From Halomonas binhaiensis (GTDB taxonomy: Bacteria > Pseudomonadota > Gammaproteobacteria > Pseudomonadales > Halomonadaceae), in NCBI RefSeq assembly GCF_008329985.2, contig NZ_CP038437.2:4216001-4280000 (forward strand): 64,000 bases of DNA, read 5' to 3'. The notes under the pieces are model-generated. The model was not told where the DNA came from and searched no databases. It saw only the letters and a list, made by a program, of their open reading frames with translations. Shown one piece after another: positions 52,500-62,322 of this stretch. The position numbers and the translations under genes are program-made. Position 1 is the stretch's first letter. Each line of letters starts with the position of its first letter.

Positions 52500-55426
52500 T
52501 GGCCGCAATATCCCCCCGGCGAGGCGTCTGCGTCCTCGCCACTACGTTATTGATGACATTGACGCCTTTGGCGTCATCCTTGAGTCTGGCAGCCACTGCT
52601 TCCGAGGCCACTCCCCCTGTCGATGCCAGCGAGGCCATTGCCCAGGTTGCCCACCCCATCGTCAGCCCTCATGACACCCGCGACTATCGCGTCGTGACGC
52701 TGGATAACGGCCTGGAGGTCCTGCTGGTCAGCGACCCGGAGGCGGACAAGGCCGCTGCATCCATGAACGTTTCCGTGGGCAGCGCCCAGGACCCGGACGA
52801 CCTTCAGGGCCTGGCCCATCTGCTTGAGCACATGCTGTTCCTGGGTACCGATGCATTCCCGGACAGCGATGCCTACCAGAGCTATATCACGCAGCATGGC
52901 GGTACTCACAATGCCTTCACTGCTTCACAGGACACCAACTATTTTTTTGAAGTAGAACCCAAGGCCTTTTCCGGGGCTCTGGAAAGGTTCAGCCACTTTT
53001 TCATCGATCCTCTGTTCAACGCTGACCGCCTGGGCAATGAGCGCCAGGTAGTACATTCCGAATATCAGTCCCGCTTGCGCGACGATGGGCGCCGCGGAAA
53101 TGAAGTCCTGGACACTCTGCTCAACCCTGCCAACGCTACCGTCGGCTTTTCAGTAGGCAGCACCGAGACATTGGCCGATCGCCCGAAGGGCGAACCCAGT
53201 CTGCGTGATCGAATCATCGACTTCTATCAGAACCACTATGGCGCAGGCGTCATGCACCTGGCCATTGTGGCGCCATTGTCCATGGACACGCTGATCAAAC
53301 TGGTCAACGATAACTTCAGCGCCATCCCCAATCGCGACCTGGAGCGGCAAGCCATTACCGAGCCATTGGCGGATGAGTCCCATCTGCCACTGGCAGTAGA
53401 GTTCAAGTCACTTCGCGATAGTCGTCTGGTGAGCTTCATGTTCCCCGTGCCAGACTCGATTCTCACCTATCGAACCAAACCTGCCGGCTACATCGCCAAT
53501 CTGCTCGGTCACGAAGGGCCTGGCAGTCTGCTCAGTCGACTGCGTGAAGAAGGCTGGGCGGATGCCCTGTCCGCAGGCGTCGCTCACGGAGATGGACAGC
53601 ATGCGCTGTTTTCCGTGGATGTCAGCCTGACGCCGGAAGGCGCCAAGCATATTGATAGTATCCAGGCTAGCCTGTTTGCCACTGTCGGCCTGATCCGTAA
53701 TCAAGGCATCAGCGAAGCTCGCTATGACGAGCAGGCCAGTCTGTCGGAGCAAGCCTTCCAGTTCCAGCAGCATGGCGGCGCCATGAATGAAGCCACGCGC
53801 TTGTCCATGAGTCTGACGCTTTATCCTCTCAAGGATGTCAATCGTGAGAGCTTCCGCATGGATGGCCTCGACAAGTCCGAGGTGGAAGAACTGCTCGACG
53901 ATCTTCGCCCAGAGCGTATGCTGCGTCTGTACAGCGGCCCTGAGGTGGAAAGCGAGCAACGCACCACCTACTACAACGTCCCCTGGAAGGAAGTATCTCC
54001 GGGCATCAGGGCAGCCGACCCCCTGGATGGTCTGGCCTTGCCCGAGCCCAACCCCTTCATCGCCCAAGATCTGAGCCTTCTCGATGTCCATCAGGAGCGT
54101 CCGGAGGCATTGATCGACACAGATCAGGCGGATGTCTGGTTCAAGGCCGATAACGAGTTCGACACTCCAGAAGTCTCCTGGCGCTTCAGTTTGCAAAACC
54201 CACAAGCCAGTCAGACGCCACGCCAGGCGGTGCTTACTCAGTTGCTGGCGGGATGGCTCAATGACAGCCTCAATGAGCATCTGTATGCAGCTCGTCTTGC
54301 AGGCCAGGGCTATGATGCTTATGCCCACGCTCGTGGCATGACCTTGTCTTTCAACGGCTGGCGCGACCGTCAGGACAAGGTCATCGACGCAGTGCTGGAA
54401 CAACTCCAGCATGGCAAGATCGACGATGACAGCGTTGCTCGAGTTCGCTATGGCCTGTCACGTGGCTGGCGCAATGCTCCTCAGGATCCGCTCTATTACC
54501 AGGGCCAACGCATTCTGACCGAGACACTGATGAGCCCCCAGTGGTCCCCCAGAGCACAGCTCAAGGTCCTGGAAGGCATTGATGCCGACGACCTGCGCAA
54601 GTATCGAGACACCTTTCTTGCCAACCTCCACTTGCAGGCATTGGCTGTAGGCAATACGGATGCAGATCTGGTCCAGAAGGAAGCCAAGCAAGTCATCTCG
54701 GCCCTTTCTCCGCAACTGACAGCTGACGAGATTCCTGATCTGGAAGTGCTCCAGGCAGATAATCTCGCGACGCTGACCCCTGACTCCAGTCGCGAGGAGT
54801 CCCTGTTGCTGCGCTACCTCCAGGGCCTGGATCAGTCCATCGAAACCCAGGCTCGAATGGCCGTATTGGGTAAGCTGCTGGAGACACCGTTCTATCAGCG
54901 CCTGCGCACAGAGCAACAGCTGGGCTATGTCGTCAGTGCTGGTTACTCTCCTTTGCTGAGAGCTCCAGGCATCAGCCTGCTGGTGCAATCACCGACAACC
55001 CGCAGCGAAGAGCTGACCAAGCATGTCGCCGCCTTCCTGTCAGGTATTCCGCAATACCTGAGCGAACTCCAGGATGACGACCTGGCCACCTATCGTCAGG
55101 CGGTGCATGACGGCATCGTCCAGCGCGACACTAGCCTGGGAGGACGAGCCAATCGCCTGTGGAATGAACTTTCCTTCGGCGACACAGCCTTTGATCGCCA
55201 CGAGCGTCTGGCCAAGGCTGTGCTCGACGTCACTCCCGACGAGCTGCTATCAACCTGGTCGACCCTGGATCAGCACGTTGTCGATGTCGCCTTTGATCCT
55301 GGCGCCAAGCCCAGCGATACCAGAGATCTCAAGGCCCAGCTCCCGGTATTGCCCGAGGATGACGATGGCACGTCCACCAAGGATGATGAGAAGGCAGCGG
55401 AGGCTCAGCCCGCTAATCATCAATAG
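52499..55426 (+). CDS. M16-family zinc peptidase (pitrilysin/insulinase-like)
   Basis: A 975-residue secreted metalloprotease. A signal peptide with a hydrophobic stretch at about 10-32 (VLATTLLMTLTPLASSLSLAA) is followed by the zinc motif HLLEHMLFLGT (HxxEH), then the downstream Glu in a second motif; HGGTHNAFTASQDTNYFFEV fits pitrilysin/IDE. Four M16 domains are expected from length. Protease III-type enzymes degrade small peptides in the periplasm. The C-terminus is a low-complexity acidic tail. It follows an SRAP-like gene with a 1-bp overlap. Confidence 0.92.
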   Translation: MAAISPRRGVCVLATTLLMTLTPLASSLSLAATASEATPPVDASEAIAQVAHPIVSPHDTRDYRVVTLDNGLEVLLVSDPEADKAAASMNVSVGSAQDPDDLQGLAHLLEHMLFLGTDAFPDSDAYQSYITQHGGTHNAFTASQDTNYFFEVEPKAFSGALERFSHFFIDPLFNADRLGNERQVVHSEYQSRLRDDGRRGNEVLDTLLNPANATVGFSVGSTETLADRPKGEPSLRDRIIDFYQNHYGAGVMHLAIVAPLSMDTLIKLVNDNFSAIPNRDLERQAITEPLADESHLPLAVEFKSLRDSRLVSFMFPVPDSILTYRTKPAGYIANLLGHEGPGSLLSRLREEGWADALSAGVAHGDGQHALFSVDVSLTPEGAKHIDSIQASLFATVGLIRNQGISEARYDEQASLSEQAFQFQQHGGAMNEATRLSMSLTLYPLKDVNRESFRMDGLDKSEVEELLDDLRPERMLRLYSGPEVESEQRTTYYNVPWKEVSPGIRAADPLDGLALPEPNPFIAQDLSLLDVHQERPEALIDTDQADVWFKADNEFDTPEVSWRFSLQNPQASQTPRQAVLTQLLAGWLNDSLNEHLYAARLAGQGYDAYAHARGMTLSFNGWRDRQDKVIDAVLEQLQHGKIDDDSVARVRYGLSRGWRNAPQDPLYYQGQRILTETLMSPQWSPRAQLKVLEGIDADDLRKYRDTFLANLHLQALAVGNTDADLVQKEAKQVISALSPQLTADEIPDLEVLQADNLATLTPDSSREESLLLRYLQGLDQSIETQARMAVLGKLLETPFYQRLRTEQQLGYVVSAGYSPLLRAPGISLLVQSPTTRSEELTKHVAAFLSGIPQYLSELQDDDLATYRQAVHDGIVQRDTSLGGRANRLWNELSFGDTAFDRHERLAKAVLDVTPDELLSTWSTLDQHVVDVAFDPGAKPSDTRDLKAQLPVLPEDDDGTSTKDDEKAAEAQPANHQ

Positions 55427-55445
55427 GTTCTTGTCGTCACTTCTT

Positions 55446-55484
55446 GCAATAAAACGCCCGGCCAGTGGCCGGGCGTTTTATTGC
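55446..55484. terminator. Strong bidirectional terminator
   Basis: An 18-bp perfect stem GCAATAAAACGCCCGGCC/GGCCGGGCGTTTTATTGC with a 3-base loop and TTTT/AAAA ends, between the convergent M16 and sbcB genes. Confidence 0.9.
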
Positions 55485-55506
55485 AGTTGCCGGAGCTGTA
55501 CCGCGA

Positions 55507-56997
55507 TCAACCAAATGCCTGAGCTGGCATAATCGACTCGACGAACATCACCAGTTCCTCAAGAAGCTGACGCTGGTGGTCGGACAAGGAAGTCTGGTTC
55601 AAGCGCTCCAGCTCACGGGCGAAATCCTTGAGCGTCAGACTGGAAAGCGCCGGATCATTCATCCTCTCCCAGCGATAGGCTTCCCACCGCTGCTGCTCTT
55701 CCCCTGTCAGGGTGTCCGGATAGCTACGCGCACGATAACGAAACAGCATCTCTTCCAGGCGCGGATCCTGGAAGGCAAAACGTGCATCCACCAGGTCCCA
55801 GGGATCCATGCTCCGCACCCGCTGCATCTGCTGGCGATCACTAGGCGAGAAAAAGCCTCCTGAATAAAGCATCAGATCAGGATCTCGCGGCGGCTCCGGA
55901 GGGCCTTCCGAGAAAACCTCACTCACTTTGGCAGCGATATCCGGATCGCCTGCCAAGCGACGAAAATGCTCCCGGCACTGTTCCATATCCAGGCCCAGGC
56001 GCTCGACAATCTCGCCATATTCACCTTGATGAGGACCAGAGACATCCTTCAGCGCACTGGACGGGAACACCACGGGACACTTGTTGACATGAATGACCTT
56101 GAGAGGGATACGACTGACACCTTCTGCAAGATCATCATTGCTGACGAATACACGTTGGCGAATCTCTGCTGCCGACAGGCGCAGCATTTCGGATGGATCG
56201 AGCGACAGGTCGTAAACGATGATGCCATTGCTGTTGGTCGGGTGTACCGTCAGCGGCAACACAAGGGCACCACAGGCACGACTGGCAGGATAGCGACGCG
56301 AAATATGCAAGACGGGTTTACGTGAGACAACATCCAGGCGCTTTGCCGCCTGGCGCTTGTTGCGAAGAGACAGCAAGTAGTCAAACAGATTGGCATTCCG
56401 CTCACGAAGCAGGCGCGCCAGAGCAATGGTGGCACGCACATCGGCAAGAGCGTCGTGGGCCCCGGCATGCTCGATGCCATTGGCCGCCGTCAGGTCTTCG
56501 AGGCGGAAGCTGGGAGCCCCATCTTCCCGCTGAGGCCATTCGATACCTTCAGGGCGCAAGGCATGGAAAGCCCTCACGATATCAATCAGGTCCCAACGAG
56601 AATTGCCATTCTGCCATTCCCTGGCATAGGGATCGATCAGATTGCGGTAAAACAGGTGGCGGCTGACTTCATCGTCGAAACGCAGGCTGTTATAGCCCAG
56701 CACACAAGTACCAGGCACGCTCATCTCAGTTTCAATGGCACCAGCAAATTCGGCCTCGGGCACCCCCTTGCGCCTTGCCTGCTGAGGTGTGATACCAGTG
56801 ATCAGGCACGCCATAGGGTGTGGCAAGGCATCATCAGAGGGCTTGCAGAAAAATTCCACAGGCTCACCGATCTCATTGAAATCGGCATCCGTGCGAATGG
56901 CAGCGAACTGCGAAGGACGATCGCGGCGAGGGTCAGCCCCGAAAGTCTCGTAATCGTGCCACAAGAAAGTCAGCGGAGCGGCGGTCGGCTGCGCCAT
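55507..56997 (-). CDS. sbcB: Exodeoxyribonuclease I
   Basis: A 496-residue 3'-5' ssDNA exonuclease with DnaQ-type active site: ExoI motif WHDYETFGADPRRDRPSQFA (D-Y-E), then NSLRFDDEVSRHLFYRN, AHDALADVRATIALAR, and the SH3-like and C-terminal domains including KCPVVFPSSAL. It acts in methyl-directed mismatch repair and recombination. The ATG at 56997 gives the family start MAQPTAAP; the longer frame is not supported. Confidence 0.94.
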   Translation of the reverse strand: MAQPTAAPLTFLWHDYETFGADPRRDRPSQFAAIRTDADFNEIGEPVEFFCKPSDDALPHPMACLITGITPQQARRKGVPEAEFAGAIETEMSVPGTCVLGYNSLRFDDEVSRHLFYRNLIDPYAREWQNGNSRWDLIDIVRAFHALRPEGIEWPQREDGAPSFRLEDLTAANGIEHAGAHDALADVRATIALARLLRERNANLFDYLLSLRNKRQAAKRLDVVSRKPVLHISRRYPASRACGALVLPLTVHPTNSNGIIVYDLSLDPSEMLRLSAAEIRQRVFVSNDDLAEGVSRIPLKVIHVNKCPVVFPSSALKDVSGPHQGEYGEIVERLGLDMEQCREHFRRLAGDPDIAAKVSEVFSEGPPEPPRDPDLMLYSGGFFSPSDRQQMQRVRSMDPWDLVDARFAFQDPRLEEMLFRYRARSYPDTLTGEEQQRWEAYRWERMNDPALSSLTLKDFARELERLNQTSLSDHQRQLLEELVMFVESIMPAQAFG

Positions 56998-57216
56998 GGG
57001 CAAGAGGTCTCCACGCGGCTGAAAAGACAAAACCAGAAGGCAAAACGCTGAACAGCCTAGCACAGCCCAGGCCTGGGCCGAACTCGTGAGTCACCAGGAT
57101 AGCCAGGCAAGGCATCTCAATCCGGTTCTTCTCTGCCCGGCCATAGATACAACTAACCGCACCCCGGCATGACCCTGGGCGCGGGTTGCACTGGACATCC
57201 GTTACACCCGCCTCTC

Positions 57217-57276
57217 CATGAGACTCAACTGCATGCCATGAGACTCAACTGCATGCCATGAGACTCAGCTGCGTGG
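57217..57276. repeat. Three tandem 20-bp copies at the minE 3' end
   Basis: CATGAGACTCAACTGCATGC twice (57217, 57237), then the variant CATGAGACTCAGCTGCGTGG at 57257, which holds the minE stop (57265-57267). The two perfect outer copies lie downstream of minE in its trailer. Confidence 0.9.
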
Positions 57277-57519
57277 CAGAGTAACGTTCAACTCAAGTAC
57301 TGAGCAGTTGTCTTCACTGTCCAGAGACATGTTGATGGCATCGTCGTCCACACTGACGTAGCGGCGAATGACTTCCAGCAACTCCTTTTCGAGCAACGGC
57401 AAGAAGTCTGGCTGACCACCTCGCTGACTACGTTGGTGGGCGACGATGATCTGCAAGCGCTCCTTGGCGACGGAAGCGGACTTCTTGCGCTCGCGCTTCA
57501 GGAAATCAAGTAGTTTCAC
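57265..57519 (-). CDS. minE: Cell division topological specificity factor MinE
   Basis: An 84-residue Min[21 protein letters not shown] with the MinD-activating helix, then AHQRSQRGG and the dimer domain [19 protein letters not shown]. It starts at GTG overlapping the minD stop (GTGA). It drives MinCD pole-to-pole oscillation. The stop codon falls inside a 20-bp tandem repeat. Confidence 0.95.
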   Translation of the reverse strand: MKLLDFLKRERKKSASVAKERLQIIVAHQRSQRGGQPDFLPLLEKELLEVIRRYVSVDDDAINMSLDSEDNCSVLELNVTLPRS

Positions 57520-58334
57520 CGACGGCCTCCTCCGAACATGCGGCTCAGCAGGCTTTTCTTCTGGAACTCGTGGAAGCGCAGAGGCACATCCTCGCCCAAC
57601 AGGCGCCCTACGGTGTCCAGGTATGCCTTGCCGGCATCACTGTTGCCATCATGCGCCACCGGGATCCCCTGGTTAGACGCACGCAGTACCGCCTCGGACT
57701 CCGGAATCAGGCCAATCAGATCAATGGCCAGTATTTCGCGGATGTCTTCAAGGTTGAGCATATCGCCCTGATCAACCCGGCCCGGGTTATAGCGTGTGAT
57801 CAGCAAGTGCTCCTTGATGGGATCCTTGCCTTCTTCAGCACGACGGGTCTTGGAAGACAGCAGACCGAGGATACGGTCGGAGTCACGCACCGACGACACT
57901 TCAGGGTTGGTTACCACGATCGCTTCATCAGCAAAGTACATGGCCAACTGAGCGCCTCGCTCGATGCCCGCCGGCGAGTCACACAGGATATAGTCAAAAT
58001 CCTTCGACAGAGTCTCAAGGACCTTTTCTACACCATCCTGAGTCAGTGCATCCTTGTCCCGGGTCTGGGATGCCGGAAGAATATGCAGATTGTCGACTCG
58101 CTTGTCGCGGATCAGGGCCTGACTGAGGCCGGCCTCTCCCTGGATCACATTGACCAGGTCATAGACCACACGGCGCTCACAGCCCATGATCAAATCGAGA
58201 TTCCGCAGGCCGACGTCAAAGTCGATCACCACGGTCTTGTTGCCTCGCAGCGCCAGGCCAGTGGCGATGGCTGCCGCACTGGTAGTCTTACCGACCCCAC
58301 CTTTACCGGAGGTCACAACGATGATCTTGGCCAA
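57516..58334 (-). CDS. minD: Septum-site determining ATPase MinD
   Basis: A 272-residue deviant Walker ATPase. [19 protein letters not shown] carries both family lysines (residues about 11 and 16); [16 protein letters not shown] follows, and the amphipathic membrane tail is [17 protein letters not shown]. It recruits MinC to the membrane. minE follows with a 4-bp overlap; minC is upstream by 78 bp. Confidence 0.96.
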   Translation of the reverse strand: MAKIIVVTSGKGGVGKTTSAAAIATGLALRGNKTVVIDFDVGLRNLDLIMGCERRVVYDLVNVIQGEAGLSQALIRDKRVDNLHILPASQTRDKDALTQDGVEKVLETLSKDFDYILCDSPAGIERGAQLAMYFADEAIVVTNPEVSSVRDSDRILGLLSSKTRRAEEGKDPIKEHLLITRYNPGRVDQGDMLNLEDIREILAIDLIGLIPESEAVLRASNQGIPVAHDGNSDAGKAYLDTVGRLLGEDVPLRFHEFQKKSLLSRMFGGGRR

Positions 58335-58412
58335 GTGTCACATCCTGTCTTGGTAATATGTTGGTCCTGCCACCGCGATTCGAATGATGCGGCGGCACGT
58401 CCTAATCAAACA

Positions 58413-59165
58413 TTATGCCAGAGGCTTGATGCCTAACTGATCGTCATCTAGGACGACTTGCACGGCAGTGCCAAGTAGCTGCGGATCGATGTCTTCGAGT
58501 CGCTTGTAGTTTCCAGCCACGGAAAGCAGTTCAGCATGGAGTTCTCGACAGAAGATACCCACACGAGCATCTCCATGAATCCCTGCCAATGCTCGCCCTC
58601 TCAGTGCACCATAGACATGCACATTGCCAGCAGCCAACAGCTCTGCCCCCGCATTGACCGACCCCACTACGACAAGATCACCATCCGGCGCCGTCACCTG
58701 CTGTCCAGAACGCACGGTGCCACGATAGACACGCCCGACTCCACTCTGGGGCACAGCCTCGACGATCTCGGTCGGTTCTTCTGCCGTTTCGTTGGCTGTC
58801 TCGGTAGGAGGCACGCTTTCCAGTGTGCGGCTGCGACCGCTATCCTGGGGGGCAAACCAACCGAGGCCCAGCGCCCAGGCGGACTGCCGGACCGGATCGG
58901 CACCTCCACGCACCGCTACCGGCAGCAGCTTATGGGCACGGCACACGGCACAGATTCTTTCCAATGCCAGATGGGGCTCATCGAGCTTCTCGACACTCAG
59001 CACCACGGGTGTGTGCTGGAAGAAAGCCGGCGACTGAGACAGCTTGCCCTCCAGTTGCTCCCGAATACGCTCCGGATCCGCACTGGAAAGCTCCATCACT
59101 GTCATCGGCAGCATGCCGCCCTTGAACGTAAACGCCATGCTCTCCCTGTCCACTTTGAGGCTCAT
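58413..59165 (-). CDS. minC: Septum site-determining protein MinC
   Basis: A 250-residue inhibitor of FtsZ polymerisation. The N-terminal domain has FTFKGGMLPMTVMEL; the C-terminal beta-helix has GRVYRGTVRSGQQVTAPDGD, VVVGSVNAGAELLAAGNVHV and YGALRGRALAGIHGD. Start at 59165 has GGAG 7 bp upstream. Between the domains is an acidic, glutamate/threonine-rich linker. Confidence 0.94.
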   Translation of the reverse strand: MSLKVDRESMAFTFKGGMLPMTVMELSSADPERIREQLEGKLSQSPAFFQHTPVVLSVEKLDEPHLALERICAVCRAHKLLPVAVRGGADPVRQSAWALGLGWFAPQDSGRSRTLESVPPTETANETAEEPTEIVEAVPQSGVGRVYRGTVRSGQQVTAPDGDLVVVGSVNAGAELLAAGNVHVYGALRGRALAGIHGDARVGIFCRELHAELLSVAGNYKRLEDIDPQLLGTAVQVVLDDDQLGIKPLA

Positions 59166-59279
59166 TGCCGGACTCCACGTCAGGTATTGATCGGGTGACG
59201 TCACACAGTGCAGGTATGATACCTCTCAGCAAGTGTGATACCCCTCCACCGATCATAAGCTGCAATTAACGTAATGTCA

Positions 59280-59297
59280 GTGTCTCTATTTAGACAC
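59280..59297. promoter_or_regulatory. Inverted repeat GTGTCT-N6-AGACAC
   Basis: A perfect 6-6-6 dyad in the 254-bp divergent region between minC and the DUF349 gene. It is a possible operator or short hairpin; no regulator is known for it. Confidence 0.4.
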
Positions 59298-59419
59298 AAC
59301 AGCACGCACCGGGACTTTTCTGCTGTCTGCGCGCATGATTAGATAAACTCATCAAGGACTATAGACATCCAAGTGCTATAGCCCCTAGGTACTTCTTCAC
59401 TTTTTCGCCAGGACGCCTC

Positions 59420-62206
59420 ATGCCAGGACTCCTTCGTCGTCTTTTTTCGCCTCGCTGGCAACATTCCGACTCCGCCGTTCGTCGCGAGGCCGCCGCTCGC
59501 CTGGCCTTCAGCTCCCAACGAGAGGCGCTGGAGCAACTCGCACAGGATCCTGAACCGGATGTGCGCCTCGCGGCCCTGCAGCGCATCGAGGACCCTGAAC
59601 ACCTCTTGGCCATGCGCAGCAAAGGGCAAGGCTCCAGAGAGCTGGACCAACACCTGTGTGCCCTGCTTTGCGGGCGCATTGGAAATATTGACCTTGCCCG
59701 CCGGCAACATATGGTGGGAACCATCGATGACCCGGAGCTTCTTGAAGTCGTAGCTCTGCAAGGTGATAACCAGCAACTGCGCCTGAGCGCACTACAGCAT
59801 ATCAATGAGGAAAGCCTCCTGATCCGACAGGCCTGCGACAACAGTATCGCTGCCATACGGCATGCTGCCGCCAAGCGCATTACATCGGAAGAAGGCCTCA
59901 AGATACTCGCTCATTCGGCCCGCCGCGATCGCCATGTCATGCGCGATGCACGTGACAGGCTCAACCGTCTACGAGCTGATGCCAATGCCATCCAGCGCGC
60001 CAAGGAGCAACGCGAGTCGCTGCTCAACGCCCTGGAGCAGCATAGCAAATCCACCTGGGAGCCACTTTACGCTGGGCGCTTCCGTCACCTGGAACGGGAA
60101 TGGAACAAGCTTGCCAGCCTACCCGACGCATCCCAGGAAAACCGGTTTCAGGATGCCTGCCTGCGCTGTCGCAAAGTGATACAGGATCACGAGGCGCAAG
60201 AGCATGCTCTCCAGAGCAGCCAGCAACAGCGTGAACAGGCTGACCAGGAGCGTGAAGCGCTGGTAATGGTCCTGGAGGATAGCCTGCAGGCTCTGTATCA
60301 GGGCGAGACGCTTACGGACCAGGATCTCGCCAGCTTGCGTTCGCAAAAGCAGATCACAGCAAGCCGCTGGCAATCCCTTTCCGAACTGCATTTGGCCAAT
60401 GAGTCCCTGCGCCAGCGCTATGATACAGCGCTCAAGACCTATGATCAGATCCATCAAGCTTACCAGCGTCTCTACGAGCATACCGATGCATTAAAAGCCG
60501 CGATCAAGGAAGGCAATGAAGATGAACTGACCACACTGGTCATCGCCTGTGACTGGCCTTCCGGCCTGCCGTTGGACAAGCGCCTTGCTCGCGCAGTGCA
60601 TTATTTACATCTGGAACGTGACCTGGCCCAGAAGGAAGACGATAGTGAGACTGAGCAACGTATCGAGCGCTTTGATGCCGAACTTGTTCGGCTGGAAAAG
60701 CTGCTTGATGACGGCTCCTTCAAAGGCGCCAGCCGCCTTCACCAGCGTCTGCGTCATTTGTCCGAACATTTACCCGCATCCGCGGAGTCCCAGCACGCAA
60801 GACTCAAGCGCCTAGGCGCTCGCCTCGCGGAGTTACGCGACTGGCGAGGCTTTGTCGCCAAGCCCAAGCGTGAGCAGCTATGCCAAGCAATCGAGACGCT
60901 GAAGCAGAACACTCAACTTTCGGAGCGTGACCGGGATCACCGCCATCGCCAACTGGTCAAGGAGTGGAAGGCTCTCGGCGACGCTGCGGCCAGCCGGGAG
61001 CATTCCGAACGTTTCCGCACGGCTTCCGACCATATCCGCGCAACCCTGGAGGAATGGCACGAGCATCAGCAACAGGAACGCTTGCGCAATCTAAAGGAAC
61101 GCGAGGCGTTGTGCGAACAGCTCGAGGCTCTGCTTGAGCAACCTGCCGCCCAAGCGGACCCGGATGCTCTACGCCTAATTCGCGACCAGGCACGTGATCG
61201 CTGGCACCGGACATCTCCAGTGCCTCGCGACCAGGCTGAGAGCATCGGTCGACGTTTCGGACGCATCCGTCACCATCTCCAGGCGTTAATTGATCGGCGG
61301 GCCAATGAAATTGCCGAGGCCAAGCGCGCGTTGATCGAAGAGATCCAAACCCTTAGCCAGGCAGGGCTCAGCGCAGAGCAACGCGCAAGCCGTGCCAAGG
61401 CCTTGCAGCAACGCTGGCGTGAACTGGGTCGCGCTCCCAAAGGAGAAGAACAGGCCTTGTGGCGCCAGTTCCGTCACCTGTGTGACAGGATCTTCGCTGA
61501 CCGGGATGCCAAGCGTGACGATAAAGCGCAGAAGACCAAGGAGCGCCTCGACCAGATGCAAGCGCTCATCGATCGCCTCGACGCCTGGCAGCCCACGTGT
61601 AGCCAGGATGCGTCCTTCCTCGATCAAGCGCTGGGCGAAGCGCAGACTCTGGAGCCCTTGCCGTCCGGGCGACGTACCGAAGGCATGAGAAAACGCTGGA
61701 CGGGTATTGTGCGCGCCCGGCGTGAGCGCCTGGAGCGTATTGGCGTAGCCGAAAAAGTCAATCGATGGCGCCAGCTCACGCCGTTGATAAATGCACATCT
61801 GCACGCCGATAACGCAGCCCTGTCGGGCCAACATCATGATGATGTGGAAGTCCCCGAGGGCCTCGATCTATCCAGTGCCTTGCTTCGGGCACACAACCAA
61901 CGCAATGCGGCTCGTCACCACTCTCCTGCAGAGAGTGATGTTGCAGAACGCCTGACAAGATTGCGGGTACATCTGTCGCTACTGGCAGGCGGGCCTGTTC
62001 TCCATCAGGAAGAACCTCTGCGTCTGGCCATCCAGGTCGAGCGCCTGAACGACAATCGGGGCCAAGTCCCTGAGCGCGCCGATGAGCTCGCTTCAGTACT
62101 TTGTGAACTGTTGGCTACTGGCCCAGTTTCTTCCGGCCTATGGCAACGAGAGGTCGGCGAACTGGACCGACTGCTGGATAGCCTGACCCAGCTACCTCCC
62201 CCCTGA
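59420..62206 (+). CDS. DUF349-domain protein, long coiled-coil
   Basis: A 928-residue protein made mainly of helical repeats. The N-terminus contains HEAT-like helices (LAQDPEPDVRLAALQRIEDPEHL); from about residue 190 come several DUF349 units of the type FRHLEREWNKLASLPD, QLVKEWKALGDAAASREHSE and LQQRWRELGRAPKGEEQALWR. There is no signal peptide or membrane segment. DUF349 proteins are widespread in gammaproteobacteria and of unclear function, sometimes linked with cell envelope or chaperone-like roles. It stands alone, divergent from the min operon; a hairpin follows. Confidence 0.88.
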   Translation: MPGLLRRLFSPRWQHSDSAVRREAAARLAFSSQREALEQLAQDPEPDVRLAALQRIEDPEHLLAMRSKGQGSRELDQHLCALLCGRIGNIDLARRQHMVGTIDDPELLEVVALQGDNQQLRLSALQHINEESLLIRQACDNSIAAIRHAAAKRITSEEGLKILAHSARRDRHVMRDARDRLNRLRADANAIQRAKEQRESLLNALEQHSKSTWEPLYAGRFRHLEREWNKLASLPDASQENRFQDACLRCRKVIQDHEAQEHALQSSQQQREQADQEREALVMVLEDSLQALYQGETLTDQDLASLRSQKQITASRWQSLSELHLANESLRQRYDTALKTYDQIHQAYQRLYEHTDALKAAIKEGNEDELTTLVIACDWPSGLPLDKRLARAVHYLHLERDLAQKEDDSETEQRIERFDAELVRLEKLLDDGSFKGASRLHQRLRHLSEHLPASAESQHARLKRLGARLAELRDWRGFVAKPKREQLCQAIETLKQNTQLSERDRDHRHRQLVKEWKALGDAAASREHSERFRTASDHIRATLEEWHEHQQQERLRNLKEREALCEQLEALLEQPAAQADPDALRLIRDQARDRWHRTSPVPRDQAESIGRRFGRIRHHLQALIDRRANEIAEAKRALIEEIQTLSQAGLSAEQRASRAKALQQRWRELGRAPKGEEQALWRQFRHLCDRIFADRDAKRDDKAQKTKERLDQMQALIDRLDAWQPTCSQDASFLDQALGEAQTLEPLPSGRRTEGMRKRWTGIVRARRERLERIGVAEKVNRWRQLTPLINAHLHADNAALSGQHHDDVEVPEGLDLSSALLRAHNQRNAARHHSPAESDVAERLTRLRVHLSLLAGGPVLHQEEPLRLAIQVERLNDNRGQVPERADELASVLCELLATGPVSSGLWQREVGELDRLLDSLTQLPPP

Positions 62207-62227
62207 ACCGACACGCCTTTCCTCACA

Positions 62228-62250
62228 TGGCTCCCCAGAAGGGGGAGCCA
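62228..62250 (+). terminator. Hairpin behind the DUF349 gene
   Basis: A 9-bp perfect stem TGGCTCCCC/GGGGAGCCA with a 5-base loop, 21 bp past the stop; only a weak T content follows. Confidence 0.6.
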
Positions 62251-62283
62251 CCTGACTCACACTGTCGAGATACACCCCATGAT

Positions 62284-62317
62284 TGCTTCCCCCTTTCTTC
62301 AGGAAGGGGGCAAGCAA
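62284..62317 (-). terminator. Hairpin behind phaB
   Basis: Arms TGCTTCCCCCTT and AAGGGGG-C-AAGCA pair with one bulged C, 6 bp past the phaB stop, giving a stable GC-rich stem for the minus-strand transcript. Confidence 0.6.
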
Positions 62318-62322
62318 GCTGA

